A stretch of 49,142 nucleotides of DNA from Oscillospiraceae bacterium (GTDB lineage: Bacteria > Bacillota > Clostridia > Oscillospirales > Oscillospiraceae), in contig JAGBBD010000024.1 of NCBI GenBank assembly GCA_017938625.1, positions 1 through 49,142 on the forward strand, in the 5' to 3' direction. The notes under the pieces were generated by a model, which did no database searches, was not told the origin of the DNA, and was given only the letters and a program-made list of their open reading frames with translations. A program made the translations under genes and the position numbers. This document shows, piece by piece, positions 7,439 through 15,811 of the stretch. Numbering within the stretch: position 1 is the stretch's first letter; each line of letters begins with the position of its first letter.

Positions 7439-10201
7439 TTATATGACAATTTTTGCTTTGCTTCCGCCCGTCTTTTCTTTTGTGACAACGATCTGCTTAT
7501 CGATCTTCTCTTTCAGATCTGCCACGTGGGAGATGATACCAACAAGGCGGTTTCCTTCTGTCAAGCCGGCAAGCGTGCGATAAGCCTGTTCCAGAGATTC
7601 GGGATCCAATGAACCAAAGCCTTCGTCCACAAACATAGTATCCAAGCTGACGCCGGTAGACATCTGTACCTCATCGGACAGTCCAAGCGCCAGCGCCAGA
7701 GATGCCTTAAAAGACTCCCCGCCCGAAAGTGTTTTGACACTCCGCTCTGTACCGTTGTAGTGATCTACCACATCCAGTTCTAAACCACTTTGACTCTGGT
7801 TGTTCTGGGCAACTTTTCTTCGTTTGAGATCATACTGCCCACCGGTCATTTTCATCAACCGCACATTGGCGCGAGCAACAATCCGGTCAAAATAAGTTTT
7901 CTGGATATAAGTCTCCAGCATGACTTTCTCCTTGCCCGTGACTGTTCCGTTGGCTGTGTTGGACAGCGCACGAAGCCACATAAGCTGCTGCTCCGTTTCA
8001 GCCGCTTCTTGATATCTCACAGAAATATTGTTCAGACAACTCTCGTTGACAGACAGTCTCGTATTGAGCACTTGAAGATCTGCCAGTACAGAATCTTTTT
8101 TCTGTGTAAGCATATCTTTTTTCTGCTCCAGAGCCAGCGCATCCTCCGGAGACTTTCCGGCAAGGACCGCTTCCAACTGCTCTTTTTTGGCACGCAACGA
8201 CGTAACTTGATGGGAAGCTTCAGAAAAAGCTGTCTCTGCCTCAGTCAGTTTCTTTTCCAGCTTTTTCTGCTTCAATTGCAGCAGGCGCAGCTCTGACAAC
8301 GCCTTTGCCCTGTCCGCAAACGGCAGCTTTTGGACAAGGTCTTTCTCCTGCTTTTTCAGCAGTTCTACAGATGTCTTGTTCGCTGCAGCTGTCTGACCTG
8401 TCTCAAAGAGCTTTTGCTGAAGCTCAGAAAGCTTGTCTTCTCGTACAGGAATCTCTCGTTTCAATTCCGCAAAGCGTGTCTGCTGTCTTTCGATCAAAGT
8501 GATCTGTGTTTCACAATCTGCAATGGCAGAAGACACTTCTGAAAGCCTGGTAGCTATCCTCTCGGCAGCATTTTCCAGAGTTGTCGTGCCAAATAAGATC
8601 TCCAGCGCTTTCACCAGGGCTTCTTCCGCAGTTTCTACACGCACCTTCTGGACGCTGGCATCGCTGCTGGCAGCCGAAGCATCGGCGTCTGCCTTTTGGA
8701 ATAGCTCCTTTGCTTTTTTGACCTCTGCCTCCGTGGGAGCATTCTCTGTTAAAATTGCAGGAGCAGGATGGGAAGTTGAACCACAGACCGGGCAAGGACT
8801 CCCCTCTTGCAGCTCAGCCGCAAAAATGCCAGCTTGGGCATCCAGAAAGGTTCTGTGCTTCGTTTCATAATCGCCACGGAGCATCTCAGATTTTTGAACA
8901 CCGGAAAGATATATCTGCTGTTTTTTTGCCAGCACCTTCTTCTGCTGTTCCAAATCTGACAGGTCATCTGCTGCAGCCAGAAGAGTCTTTCTGCTTGTCC
9001 TATACTGCTCCAGAGTGCTGCTGAGTTTTTCCTTTTCGACAGCCGCACCCTCCAGCCCGACTTTTTCCCGGCGCAGTGTTTCGAGCTCATACAAAAGCTT
9101 TGTGATTTGCTCAGAAGCATCACTATGTTCCAAATTTGCCTGCAGCAGTTTTTCTTCCGCTTCTGCACAGGATCTTCGCAATTCTTCCAGGGCATCCAGA
9201 TCCTTTTGTACCTTTTCAATATCAGAAATACGCAGCGCGATCTCTTCCCGTTCCGGTTTGCGAGATTGTTCTTCGTCCAACGCCTGCCGCAAAAAAGTCA
9301 ACTGATCTTCTGTTTTCGTCAGTTCGGTTGCGCATAAATCCAGTGCAGTTTTGTTTTCTTCATACTCCCGGCATCCTGCAAGCGCTGTGATCACCAACTG
9401 CAGCCCTTGCTCCAGCTGCTGCAGCTGTTCTTCCAGCGCTTTTTGCTTCTGTGCATCGTCATGAAGCAAAGTCTGGAGCAGACTGATCGTCTCAGAAACA
9501 GGGCGTTCTCCCTGTGCCGCAAGCTGTGCTTCGTCTATATAAAGGCTGGCTTCATCACAGATTATCCCCTGCGCATACTGACGGATGCTCTGAGATATCT
9601 CACTCCATTTTTTCTGTGCATCATTTGCTGCATCTTTTAAACGCAATTGCAGCGTCACATAGTTCGCCGTATTAAAAATACTGCGGAACACGTTCTGACG
9701 ATCCTTTGTTTCCGACAAAAGCAACCGAAGGAAATCACCCTGCGCGATCATAGTAACTTGAGAGAACTGTTCCTTATCAAGACCAAGGATCTCTTGAATG
9801 GCAGGATCCACATCCTTTGTCTTTGTTAAGATTTTGCCATCCGGATATGTCAGCTGTGCTTCCGCCCTTTGAGTCGTCATGCCCTCTCCGCGTTCTCTGG
9901 GGCGCTGATATTCAGGATTGCGGCGAACAACATACGTTTTTCCCTTATGCGAAAATGTCAGTTCCACCATTGTGGGCACACCGGCGGCTGCATACTTGGA
10001 GCGCAGCATCGATGCATCCCTGGTCTTTCCGCTTGCCGAGCCATACAATGCAAATGTGATCGCATCAAAGATCGTCGTCTTGCCGGCACCGGTATCGCCC
10101 GTGATCAGATAAAGACCGCTCTGTCCCAAAGTTTCAAGGTCAAGCTCTATTTTATCGGCATAAGGCCCAAATGCGCTCATTATCAGTTTCAGAGGTCTCA
10201 T
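7439..10201 (-). CDS. sbcC: Exonuclease subunit SbcC (SMC-like ATPase)
   Basis: A 920-residue SMC/Rad50-type ATPase that works with SbcD to cut DNA hairpins and blocked ends. Walker A is GDTGAGKT (residues 35-42). Two long coiled-coil arms flank a zinc hook with a single CPVC motif near residue 470. The C-terminal lobe has the ABC signature LSGGESFKASLAL and Walker B MFVDEGFGSLD. The domain order and length are those of bacterial SbcC. The start codon overlaps the sbcD stop by four bases (ATGA), with GGAGG just upstream, so translation is coupled. SbcCD is expected to act in the cytoplasm on palindromes arising at replication forks. No anomaly was noticed. Confidence 0.95.
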   Translation of the reverse strand: MRPLKLIMSAFGPYADKIELDLETLGQSGLYLITGDTGAGKTTIFDAITFALYGSASGKTRDASMLRSKYAAAGVPTMVELTFSHKGKTYVVRRNPEYQRPRERGEGMTTQRAEAQLTYPDGKILTKTKDVDPAIQEILGLDKEQFSQVTMIAQGDFLRLLLSETKDRQNVFRSIFNTANYVTLQLRLKDAANDAQKKWSEISQSIRQYAQGIICDEASLYIDEAQLAAQGERPVSETISLLQTLLHDDAQKQKALEEQLQQLEQGLQLVITALAGCREYEENKTALDLCATELTKTEDQLTFLRQALDEEQSRKPEREEIALRISDIEKVQKDLDALEELRRSCAEAEEKLLQANLEHSDASEQITKLLYELETLRREKVGLEGAAVEKEKLSSTLEQYRTSRKTLLAAADDLSDLEQQKKVLAKKQQIYLSGVQKSEMLRGDYETKHRTFLDAQAGIFAAELQEGSPCPVCGSTSHPAPAILTENAPTEAEVKKAKELFQKADADASAASSDASVQKVRVETAEEALVKALEILFGTTTLENAAERIATRLSEVSSAIADCETQITLIERQQTRFAELKREIPVREDKLSELQQKLFETGQTAAANKTSVELLKKQEKDLVQKLPFADRAKALSELRLLQLKQKKLEKKLTEAETAFSEASHQVTSLRAKKEQLEAVLAGKSPEDALALEQKKDMLTQKKDSVLADLQVLNTRLSVNESCLNNISVRYQEAAETEQQLMWLRALSNTANGTVTGKEKVMLETYIQKTYFDRIVARANVRLMKMTGGQYDLKRRKVAQNNQSQSGLELDVVDHYNGTERSVKTLSGGESFKASLALALGLSDEVQMSTGVSLDTMFVDEGFGSLDPESLEQAYRTLAGLTEGNRLVGIISHVADLKEKIDKQIVVTKEKTGGSKAKIVI

Positions 10202-11334
10202 ATATCCTCCTTCCAGATCGCTTCGATCAGCTGCTGTACATACTGCCTTTGCACATCTTCCATAGGTCGCCTGTTTTGCTGCTCATATAGTTCCTCAAAC
10301 AGCTGCAAGGGAGATTTTTGTTCGATCTCACGAGCGCTGTCGATCTCACAAGAAGACCGAGTCCTTGCGTTATCGTAACTCAGGCGCATCAGATTGGGAT
10401 AGATCACCCGCAGCCGACCTACTGCCTCCGGCACATCCTCTTCATCTGTCAAGGTAATATGAAGATAATCATCTATGGCAGTTCCGGCGTAGTTTTCTTT
10501 TGCCGTCAGTTCCTCGTATGTGCCGCGCAGCTGCCGCATATCATGTCTGGGGACAAGAGGCAGCGTTCGCAGCTGCAAATTGCCCTTCTCAAACAGCTCC
10601 ACAATGGTCACACTCTTTTCGTGCGCACATTCGGAGAACGAATATTTCAGAGGTGTTCCGCAATACCGAATCTTCCCGTGAGCAATATTCTGAGGGCCAT
10701 GAATGTGTCCCAGCGCAACATAGTCAAATGCCTCAAATACGGACGCATCCACATTATCTGTTCCGCCAACGCTGATCTCCTCCGATTCGCAACGAACAGC
10801 TCCTGTGACAAACTGATGCGTCACAAGGATATTTCGCTTTTCTTTATCAAGCTGCATATGCCCCACCGCAACACGGACAGCATCTGTGTAGCTTTCGATC
10901 GTTTCCTCCTCAAAGTATCTGCGTACCTGAGCAGGTTTTACGAACGGCAGCATATATATATTGACATCGCCAAATTCATCACACAGCGTCACCGCTTCGA
11001 TCTTGCCGTCATAAACAGGTGACAAATAGACACCAGAATCCGTAAGCAAACGACTTGCAAATGCCAGACGCTCCGCAGAATCATGATTACCGCTGATGAG
11101 AAACACTTTCGTATTTCTTGTGCATAGGCGATACAAAAAACTATCCAACAGTTCCACCGCTTCTGCTGAGGGCACGGCGCGATCATACACATCACCCGCG
11201 ATCAAAACACCGATGGGACGCTCAACATCTACCATATTCAAAATCTGATCGAGAATGTATTTCTGGTCTTCTATCATGGAAAAATCATTCACACGTTTTC
11301 CAAGATGCAGATCAGACAGGTGCATCAGTTTCAT
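10198..11334 (-). CDS. sbcD: Exonuclease subunit SbcD (Mre11-like nuclease)
   Basis: A 378-residue calcineurin-like Mn-dependent phosphoesterase that partners SbcC. The five metal motifs are present: LSDLHLGK, AGDVYDRAVPS, SGNHDSAERL, VTHQFV and LGHIHGPQ, followed by a C-terminal capping domain. The start was placed at 11334 because TTGGAGGAAGCC precedes it and the conserved MKLMHLSDLHLG begins there. The frame is open for ten more codons upstream without conservation. Its last codons overlap the sbcC start. It lies 62 bases after the secreted stalk-protein gene, from which it is separated by a hairpin lacking a T run, so read-through from that gene's promoter is plausible. Confidence 0.94.
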   Translation of the reverse strand: MKLMHLSDLHLGKRVNDFSMIEDQKYILDQILNMVDVERPIGVLIAGDVYDRAVPSAEAVELLDSFLYRLCTRNTKVFLISGNHDSAERLAFASRLLTDSGVYLSPVYDGKIEAVTLCDEFGDVNIYMLPFVKPAQVRRYFEEETIESYTDAVRVAVGHMQLDKEKRNILVTHQFVTGAVRCESEEISVGGTDNVDASVFEAFDYVALGHIHGPQNIAHGKIRYCGTPLKYSFSECAHEKSVTIVELFEKGNLQLRTLPLVPRHDMRQLRGTYEELTAKENYAGTAIDDYLHITLTDEEDVPEAVGRLRVIYPNLMRLSYDNARTRSSCEIDSAREIEQKSPLQLFEELYEQQNRRPMEDVQRQYVQQLIEAIWKEDI

Positions 11335-11364
11335 GGCTTCCTCCAAATTATATTTTCTAAGCAC

Positions 11365-11391
11365 AAGGCGGCTGCTTGGGGCAGCCGCCTT
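11365..11391 (-). other. GC-rich hairpin between the stalk-protein gene and sbcD
   Basis: An 11-bp perfect inverted repeat (AAGGCGGCTGC, 11365-11375, with 11381-11391). In the direction of transcription it is followed by GTGCTTAG rather than T residues, so it is a weak terminator at best. It could be an attenuator or a processing site ahead of sbcDC. Confidence 0.5.
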
Positions 11392-11396
11392 ACATA

Positions 11397-12464
11397 TTAT
11401 CTTGTTGAAACTCCCGGAATTCTTGTGGTTTCCAACAGCTGTGGAGTGTAGGCCCCTTCTTCCAAAAGGCGCTGTAAAACAAACGTGGAGTCAGACCTAC
11501 AGACAAGGAGCTGTGCCGCATCCAGGTTCTGCAGCACTTCATCCACCGAATTGCGACCGCTCCATTCCTTGAATACAGAATACCGGGCAATATCCGGGGC
11601 ATTGCCCGGCAGCAAAGCCATAAGGCTCTTGCAGAAAAGTACCTTATCCAAAGCATCGTTTGCAGCTTGAAGTGCCGTCAGATACTCCGTCTCCCCTTCT
11701 TCCACGGTCAGACCGATTTGATGGCCTTGTGCATAGATCTCTCTCACCAGTTCCTTTTCTTCCATGATTTGTTTCTGGGAAAGAAAAAAGGCAGCATAGA
11801 CCTTCATGGTCTTCAAGGTTTCCAGCGTTTGTTCCGATACGGCACTTCCGGCAAATGCCAGATACACGGTCGCAGGTCCCGTGTTTTCCGGAGTCTCCTC
11901 TTTCTCATTTGCACCGTCCTGCGGCGCATTGGGTGCTTGGGTTTCTTGTTCCTGCTCTAAAATAATGGAGATCAGTGTTTCTGCTTTTCGGATGAACACA
12001 TCGTTCCCAAGCTGCTGGCTCCCGTCTGTAAATCGCAGAACAGGACAACCGGATGCGCTGGTCAGCATGGATGCAGTCAAGCCAAAATGTGAAACAGCCC
12101 TTGTAACAGGAATATACGGAATGCCGTTTCTGAATACGATCTCAACAGAGTTGACACGCTGGTTCTCATCTGTGATGGTACCGGCATTCAAATCGTACAC
12201 AAGACGCTTGGCTCTTGTAAACAGTGCCAGGCTTCCCTTGTCTGCATTATAGGACACAGCGATCCCTGCAGGACTTGCCTGAAACACCGTGTAAGGAACA
12301 TACAACGCTGCGCCCTTATAATAGGGTGCTTCCGACGCAGATAAGTACATGGGAACGCTGTCGTTCACACCAACAAAACACAAAGAGCTTGCTGTGATAT
12401 TGCCGGGTGTCACCGATATAAGAACTGCCAAAAGCAGCAAAATGGACATCAATCTTTTTTTCAT
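11397..12464 (-). CDS. Secreted stalk-domain protein with degenerate polysaccharide-deacetylase domain
   Basis: A 355-residue exported protein. A signal peptide (MKKR, hydrophobic stretch to about residue 22, cleavage near ITA-SS) is followed by a module resembling the copper-amine-oxidase N-terminal/stalk fold (about 30-150), with the paired YVPYTVFQA and YIPVTRAVSHFG segments. A Glu/Pro-rich linker (about 175-200) leads to a domain laid out like NodB deacetylases: VYLAFAGSA, a Leu/Lys-rich helix, VYAAFFLS and GHQIGL. Active NodB enzymes have an Asp-Asp pair in the first motif and HxxxH in the third. Here neither is present, so catalysis is unlikely and a wall-binding role is inferred. Start chosen by AAGGAGTG eight bases upstream and a perfect promoter. 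Confidence 0.72.
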   Translation of the reverse strand: MKKRLMSILLLLAVLISVTPGNITASSLCFVGVNDSVPMYLSASEAPYYKGAALYVPYTVFQASPAGIAVSYNADKGSLALFTRAKRLVYDLNAGTITDENQRVNSVEIVFRNGIPYIPVTRAVSHFGLTASMLTSASGCPVLRFTDGSQQLGNDVFIRKAETLISIILEQEQETQAPNAPQDGANEKEETPENTGPATVYLAFAGSAVSEQTLETLKTMKVYAAFFLSQKQIMEEKELVREIYAQGHQIGLTVEEGETEYLTALQAANDALDKVLFCKSLMALLPGNAPDIARYSVFKEWSGRNSVDEVLQNLDAAQLLVCRSDSTFVLQRLLEEGAYTPQLLETTRIPGVSTR

Positions 12465-12483
12465 GGGATCACTCCTTACCTGC

Positions 12484-12512
12484 ATTATACCAGAGTTCTT
12501 TTTTCTGTGCAA
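12484..12512 (-). promoter_or_regulatory. Consensus promoter for the stalk-protein gene
   Basis: On the minus strand TTGCAC (12512-12507), 17-base spacer, TATAAT (12489-12484), giving a leader of about 13 bases. Confidence 0.8.
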
Positions 12513-12535
12513 GCATCACCATACAAGCTTTGCTC

Positions 12536-12564
12536 TTGCCAGAAACAAAATCACGTGATATGAT
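12536..12564 (+). promoter_or_regulatory. Promoter for the dCMP deaminase gene
   Basis: TTGCCA (12536-12541), 17-base spacer, TATGAT (12559-12564), with a TGA extension before the -10. It diverges from the promoter of the stalk-protein gene. Confidence 0.75.
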
Positions 12565-12592
12565 GTAGAAAAATTCTACAGGAGGCGAAACC

Positions 12593-13081
12593 ATGCAGAG
12601 AATTGACAAAGAGAATTATTATCTGGATATTGCACAGACCGTGTTGGAGCGTTCCACCTGTCTGCGCCGCCACTACGGTGCCATTATCGTACGCAACGAC
12701 GAGATCGTAGCCACCGGCTACAACGGAGCCCCCAGAGGCAGAGCCAACTGCTGCGAGCTTGGCTACTGTGTCAGAGAGCAAATGAAGATTCCCAGCGGTG
12801 AGCGCTATGAGCTCTGCCGCAGCGTACACGCAGAAGCGAATGCGATCATTTCAGCCTCCCGCAATGAATGCATCGGTGCAACACTGTATCTTGTCGGCAG
12901 GGATGCTATGACCGGCAAGCTTCTCAGCAACGCCACCTCCTGTTCCATGTGCCGCAGAACCATCATCAATTCCGGTATCGAACGTGTGGTCATCCGCAAC
13001 ACAGAAACGGAATATACCGTCGTTGCCGTACAGGAATGGATCGACGATGATGATTCCATTCATATGCCTTTCCAGGTATGA
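12593..13081 (+). CDS. dCMP deaminase (ComEB-like)
   Basis: A 162-residue zinc-dependent deoxycytidylate deaminase, converting dCMP to dUMP for thymidylate synthesis. The zinc-site motifs are HAE (His79, Glu81 as proton shuttle) and SCSMC (Cys117, Cys120) with RRTIINSG downstream. The N-terminal ATGYNGAP segment is typical of this family. The length is normal. The start has AGGAGG eight bases upstream. It is the first gene of a probable two-gene transcript with the small membrane protein at 13133. Confidence 0.92.
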   Translation: MQRIDKENYYLDIAQTVLERSTCLRRHYGAIIVRNDEIVATGYNGAPRGRANCCELGYCVREQMKIPSGERYELCRSVHAEANAIISASRNECIGATLYLVGRDAMTGKLLSNATSCSMCRRTIINSGIERVVIRNTETEYTVVAVQEWIDDDDSIHMPFQV

Positions 13082-13087
13082 TTTTCC

Positions 13088-13126
13088 CCTCCTTCGGCGA
13101 TACTATTGACAGATCGCCGGAGGAGG
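13088..13126 (+). promoter_or_regulatory. Hairpin sequestering the ribosome binding site of the gene at 13133
   Basis: CCTCCTTCGGCGAT (13088-13101) pairs over 14 bp, with one G-T, with ATCGCCGGAGGAGG (13113-13126) around an 11-base loop. The 3' arm contains the whole GGAGGAGG Shine-Dalgarno of the ORF starting at 13133. No T run follows, so it is not an ordinary terminator of the preceding deaminase gene. It should hold translation of the downstream gene low unless opened. Confidence 0.65.
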
Positions 13127-13132
13127 TAATTT

Positions 13133-13381
13133 ATGGTCAAAGGGACTACAAGACAGGTCATTATTGTCAAAGGCACAAAAGCTACATTGTTTGATCAAGC
13201 GATTTTTCTGGTACGCGATGATATCGTGGCAAAGGGAGGTGTGACTGACAAAGCCCTTGTCAGTGAGGCGTATGCCGCCTGCAAGACTTCCCTCCGCGGT
13301 ACATTTCTGAAAAAGATGCTTTGGTCCTTATCCGGCGGTGGAGTCATTAGTCTAATATGGTTGATGACCGTGATATTCTGA
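13133..13381 (+). CDS. Small membrane-anchored protein of unknown function
   Basis: An 82-residue basic protein. The soluble N-terminal 55 residues include a VIIVKGTK strand and an LFDQAIFLVRDD segment. One C-terminal hydrophobic helix (about 62-82) runs to the last residue, suggesting a tail-anchored topology. I believe similar short proteins occur next to other genes in Oscillospirales, sometimes misannotated as translation initiation factor 2, but that is from memory and unverified. The gene has an excellent GGAGGAGG site that is buried in a 14-bp hairpin, so translation is probably conditional. It ends at a strong terminator shared with the convergent Clp gene. No function is assigned. 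Confidence 0.7.
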   Translation: MVKGTTRQVIIVKGTKATLFDQAIFLVRDDIVAKGGVTDKALVSEAYAACKTSLRGTFLKKMLWSLSGGGVISLIWLMTVIF

Positions 13382-13386
13382 ACAGG

Positions 13387-13418
13387 AAAAGACCGACAGT
13401 ACAACCTGTCGGTCTTTT
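13387..13418. terminator. Bidirectional terminator
   Basis: A 13-bp perfect stem (AAAAGACCGACAG, 13387-13399, with 13406-13418) around TACAAC. A and T tails on both sides serve the convergent small membrane protein and the ClpE-like gene. Confidence 0.9.
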
Positions 13419-13419
13419 A

Positions 13420-15735
13420 TTATTCTGTGACCAAAGAAACCTTATCTTCGCTGATCCGGATTTGAATGCTGTGGATAGGCTCCACAAAGCTTTCAATGAT
13501 CTTTTCTGCAATGGCATCTTCCACATCCTTCTGAATCGTGCGTCTGAGGTTTCTCGCACCATAGGTGATGGAATAGGACTTGCCAACAAGGTAGTCCAGA
13601 AGACTCTCATCCCAAGTCAACTCCACACCACGCTCTGCCAGAGACGTTTTCAGCTCTTCCAGCATAATGACCGCAATACGGCGGAAATCGGCTTCAGTCA
13701 AACGGTTGAAGCATATGACCTCATCTACACGATTGATAAACTCAGGTCGCAGGATCTCGCTCAGCGCCTTCATCGCCTTTTCCTTTGTCTGATCAGACAT
13801 GGATCTGCCAAAGCCAAGAGAACCATCCTTGCGCTCGGAGCCTGCATTGGAGGTCATAACGATGATGGTATTCTCAAAATTCACAAGTCTGCCTTGCGCA
13901 TCCGTGATGCGTCCATCATCGAGAATCTGGAGCAGAATGTTCAGTACATCGGGATGTGCTTTTTCCAGTTCGTCAAACAGAACAACAGAATAAGGCTTGC
14001 GGCGGATCTTCTCCGTCAGCTGACCTGCTTCGTCATAGCCCACATAGCCGGGAGGCGAGCCAATGAGTTTGGAAACAGAGTGCTTTTCCATATACTCGGA
14101 CATATCCAGACGAATCAAGGTTTCCACAGAATCAAACAGATCCTCTGCAAGACACTTGACTAACTCTGTTTTGCCCACACCGGTAGAGCCAACAAAGATA
14201 AAGGACACAGGACGCTTCTTCGGAGAGATGCCGACACGGTTGCGGCGAATAGCAGCAGCAACCGCACCAATGGCTTCATCCTGACCGATGATGCGTTTCT
14301 GCAGCCTTGCTTCAAGGCTGCGCAGCTGCTCAAACTCCTGAGCGCGAATCTTACTGGCAGGAATTTTAGTCCAAAGCTCAATGATCCGTGCCAGATTTTC
14401 CATGGTCAGAACAGGCTTCGGCTCTTCCTCCAGACGTGCGATCTCCTGATCCAGCTGCAGATTGCGGCTGCGGATGGTGGCAATGCGCTCATAGTCCACC
14501 TGCTCCACAGTTTCAGAAAGCATTTGCAGTTCCAGGTCATTGTCATCATGCATCTTGCGAAGTGCAGCCAGCTTGCCGATATTCTTGTTTTTCAAATTCA
14601 CATCGGAACAAGCTTCGTCCAACAGATCGATCGCTTTATCCGGCAGGAAACGATCTGTAATATAGCGCTCAGAAAGAATCACTGCTTGACGAGCGATCTC
14701 AGGTGTAACTTCCACACCATGGAAATCCTCATAGTAATGCGCGATTCCGGTGATGATCTTGACAGCTTCCTCAATGGTAGGCTCATTGACCGTAACAGGC
14801 TGAAAGCGGCGTTCCAACGCAGAATCCTTCTCAATATACTTGCGATACTCATTGAAGGTCGTAGCTCCAATAACCTGGATCTCGCCACGTGACAGAGCAG
14901 GTTTCAGAATATTTGCAGCATTCATGCTGCCTTCCGCATCGCCTGCACCAACAAGATTATGGACCTCATCGATCACGAGGATGATATTGCCCAGTTTTTT
15001 GACCTCTTCGATCAAGCTCTTCATACGGCTTTCAAACTGACCGCGGAATTGAGTCCCTGCCACAAGCGCAGTCAGATCCAGCAGATAGACTTCCTTATTC
15101 TGCAGCTTATAGGGAACATCTTTTTCCACGATTCTCTGAGCAAGACCTTCGGCGATCGCCGTCTTACCGACACCGGGCTCACCGATCAGGCAAGGATTGT
15201 TCTTCTGTCTTCTGTTAAGGATCTGGATGACACGCTCCGTTTCTACTTCTCTGCCGACAACTCTGTCCAGCCCGCCGTCTCGTGCCTTCTTTGTCAGGTT
15301 CAAGCAGTAAGTATCCAGGAACTTCCTCTTTTTATTCTTGGGACGCTCCGACTTCCCGGGCTTTTCTGCCCTGCTGTCTTCGGACTCTGCAGGCTCCTGC
15401 TTGGGCTGCTGACCGCCAAAGAGTTTGTTCAAGAAAGGGAAGGTAGCCGTCTGGCTCATGTCTTCTCCGTCTTCATCTTCATCCTCTGCATTTTGAGCGT
15501 CTGCGCCCATCAAGCCTTCCATACCTTCAAAGGCTTCCATCATCTCGTTGGACAGACCCTCCAGTTCATCCTCTGTCAGGCCCATCTTTTTCATAATATC
15601 GTCAACAGGCTTCAGCCCCAGTTCTCTGGCGCATTTTAAGCAATAGCCTTCACTGGTGGTCGTGCCCGCTTCCAGTTTCGTTACAAAAATAACAGCAACG
15701 TTCTTTTTGCATCTGGAACATAATGTGGGTTGCAT
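13420..15735 (-). CDS. ClpE-like Hsp100 ATPase with N-terminal zinc finger
   Basis: A 771-residue class I Clp/Hsp100 unfoldase. It has no Clp N-domain. A zinc finger with Cys6, Cys9, Cys32 and Cys35 opens the protein, followed by a charged linker (about 50-145) with a run of Asp/Glu and then of Lys/Arg. AAA module 1 has Walker A GEPGVGKT (186-193). A short middle region follows, and AAA module 2 has GSTGVGKT near residue 500. An LGF tripeptide in DGSLGFGR, in the position of the ClpP-docking loop, says it feeds a ClpP protease, which is not encoded in the window. The layout is closest to ClpE rather than ClpC. A dyad TTGTGT-N7-ACACAA overlaps its likely promoter. Start after AAAGGAGAAC. Confidence 0.88.
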   Translation of the reverse strand: MQPTLCSRCKKNVAVIFVTKLEAGTTTSEGYCLKCARELGLKPVDDIMKKMGLTEDELEGLSNEMMEAFEGMEGLMGADAQNAEDEDEDGEDMSQTATFPFLNKLFGGQQPKQEPAESEDSRAEKPGKSERPKNKKRKFLDTYCLNLTKKARDGGLDRVVGREVETERVIQILNRRQKNNPCLIGEPGVGKTAIAEGLAQRIVEKDVPYKLQNKEVYLLDLTALVAGTQFRGQFESRMKSLIEEVKKLGNIILVIDEVHNLVGAGDAEGSMNAANILKPALSRGEIQVIGATTFNEYRKYIEKDSALERRFQPVTVNEPTIEEAVKIITGIAHYYEDFHGVEVTPEIARQAVILSERYITDRFLPDKAIDLLDEACSDVNLKNKNIGKLAALRKMHDDNDLELQMLSETVEQVDYERIATIRSRNLQLDQEIARLEEEPKPVLTMENLARIIELWTKIPASKIRAQEFEQLRSLEARLQKRIIGQDEAIGAVAAAIRRNRVGISPKKRPVSFIFVGSTGVGKTELVKCLAEDLFDSVETLIRLDMSEYMEKHSVSKLIGSPPGYVGYDEAGQLTEKIRRKPYSVVLFDELEKAHPDVLNILLQILDDGRITDAQGRLVNFENTIIVMTSNAGSERKDGSLGFGRSMSDQTKEKAMKALSEILRPEFINRVDEVICFNRLTEADFRRIAVIMLEELKTSLAERGVELTWDESLLDYLVGKSYSITYGARNLRRTIQKDVEDAIAEKIIESFVEPIHSIQIRISEDKVSLVTE

Positions 15736-15763
15736 GATTTGTTCTCCTTTGGTTATAAACCGT

Positions 15764-15782
15764 TTGTGTCAGTATAACACAA
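15764..15782. promoter_or_regulatory. Candidate operator over the ClpE-like promoter
   Basis: TTGTGT (15764-15769) and ACACAA (15777-15782) form a perfect 6-bp dyad with a 7-base spacer. The spacer contains TATACT on the minus strand, a plausible -10 for the Clp gene 40 bases downstream. It does not look like the tandem heptamer bound by CtsR or the CIRCE element bound by HrcA. Confidence 0.4.
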
Positions 15783-15811
15783 TTCAGACTCATTTGATAT
15801 GGACAATTTTT

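Noticed and set aside
13133-13185. Two GTCAAAGG repeats at the start of the small membrane protein, considered as a CtsR site
   Set aside because: Spacing is too wide, and they lie inside codons as VKG repeats of the protein.
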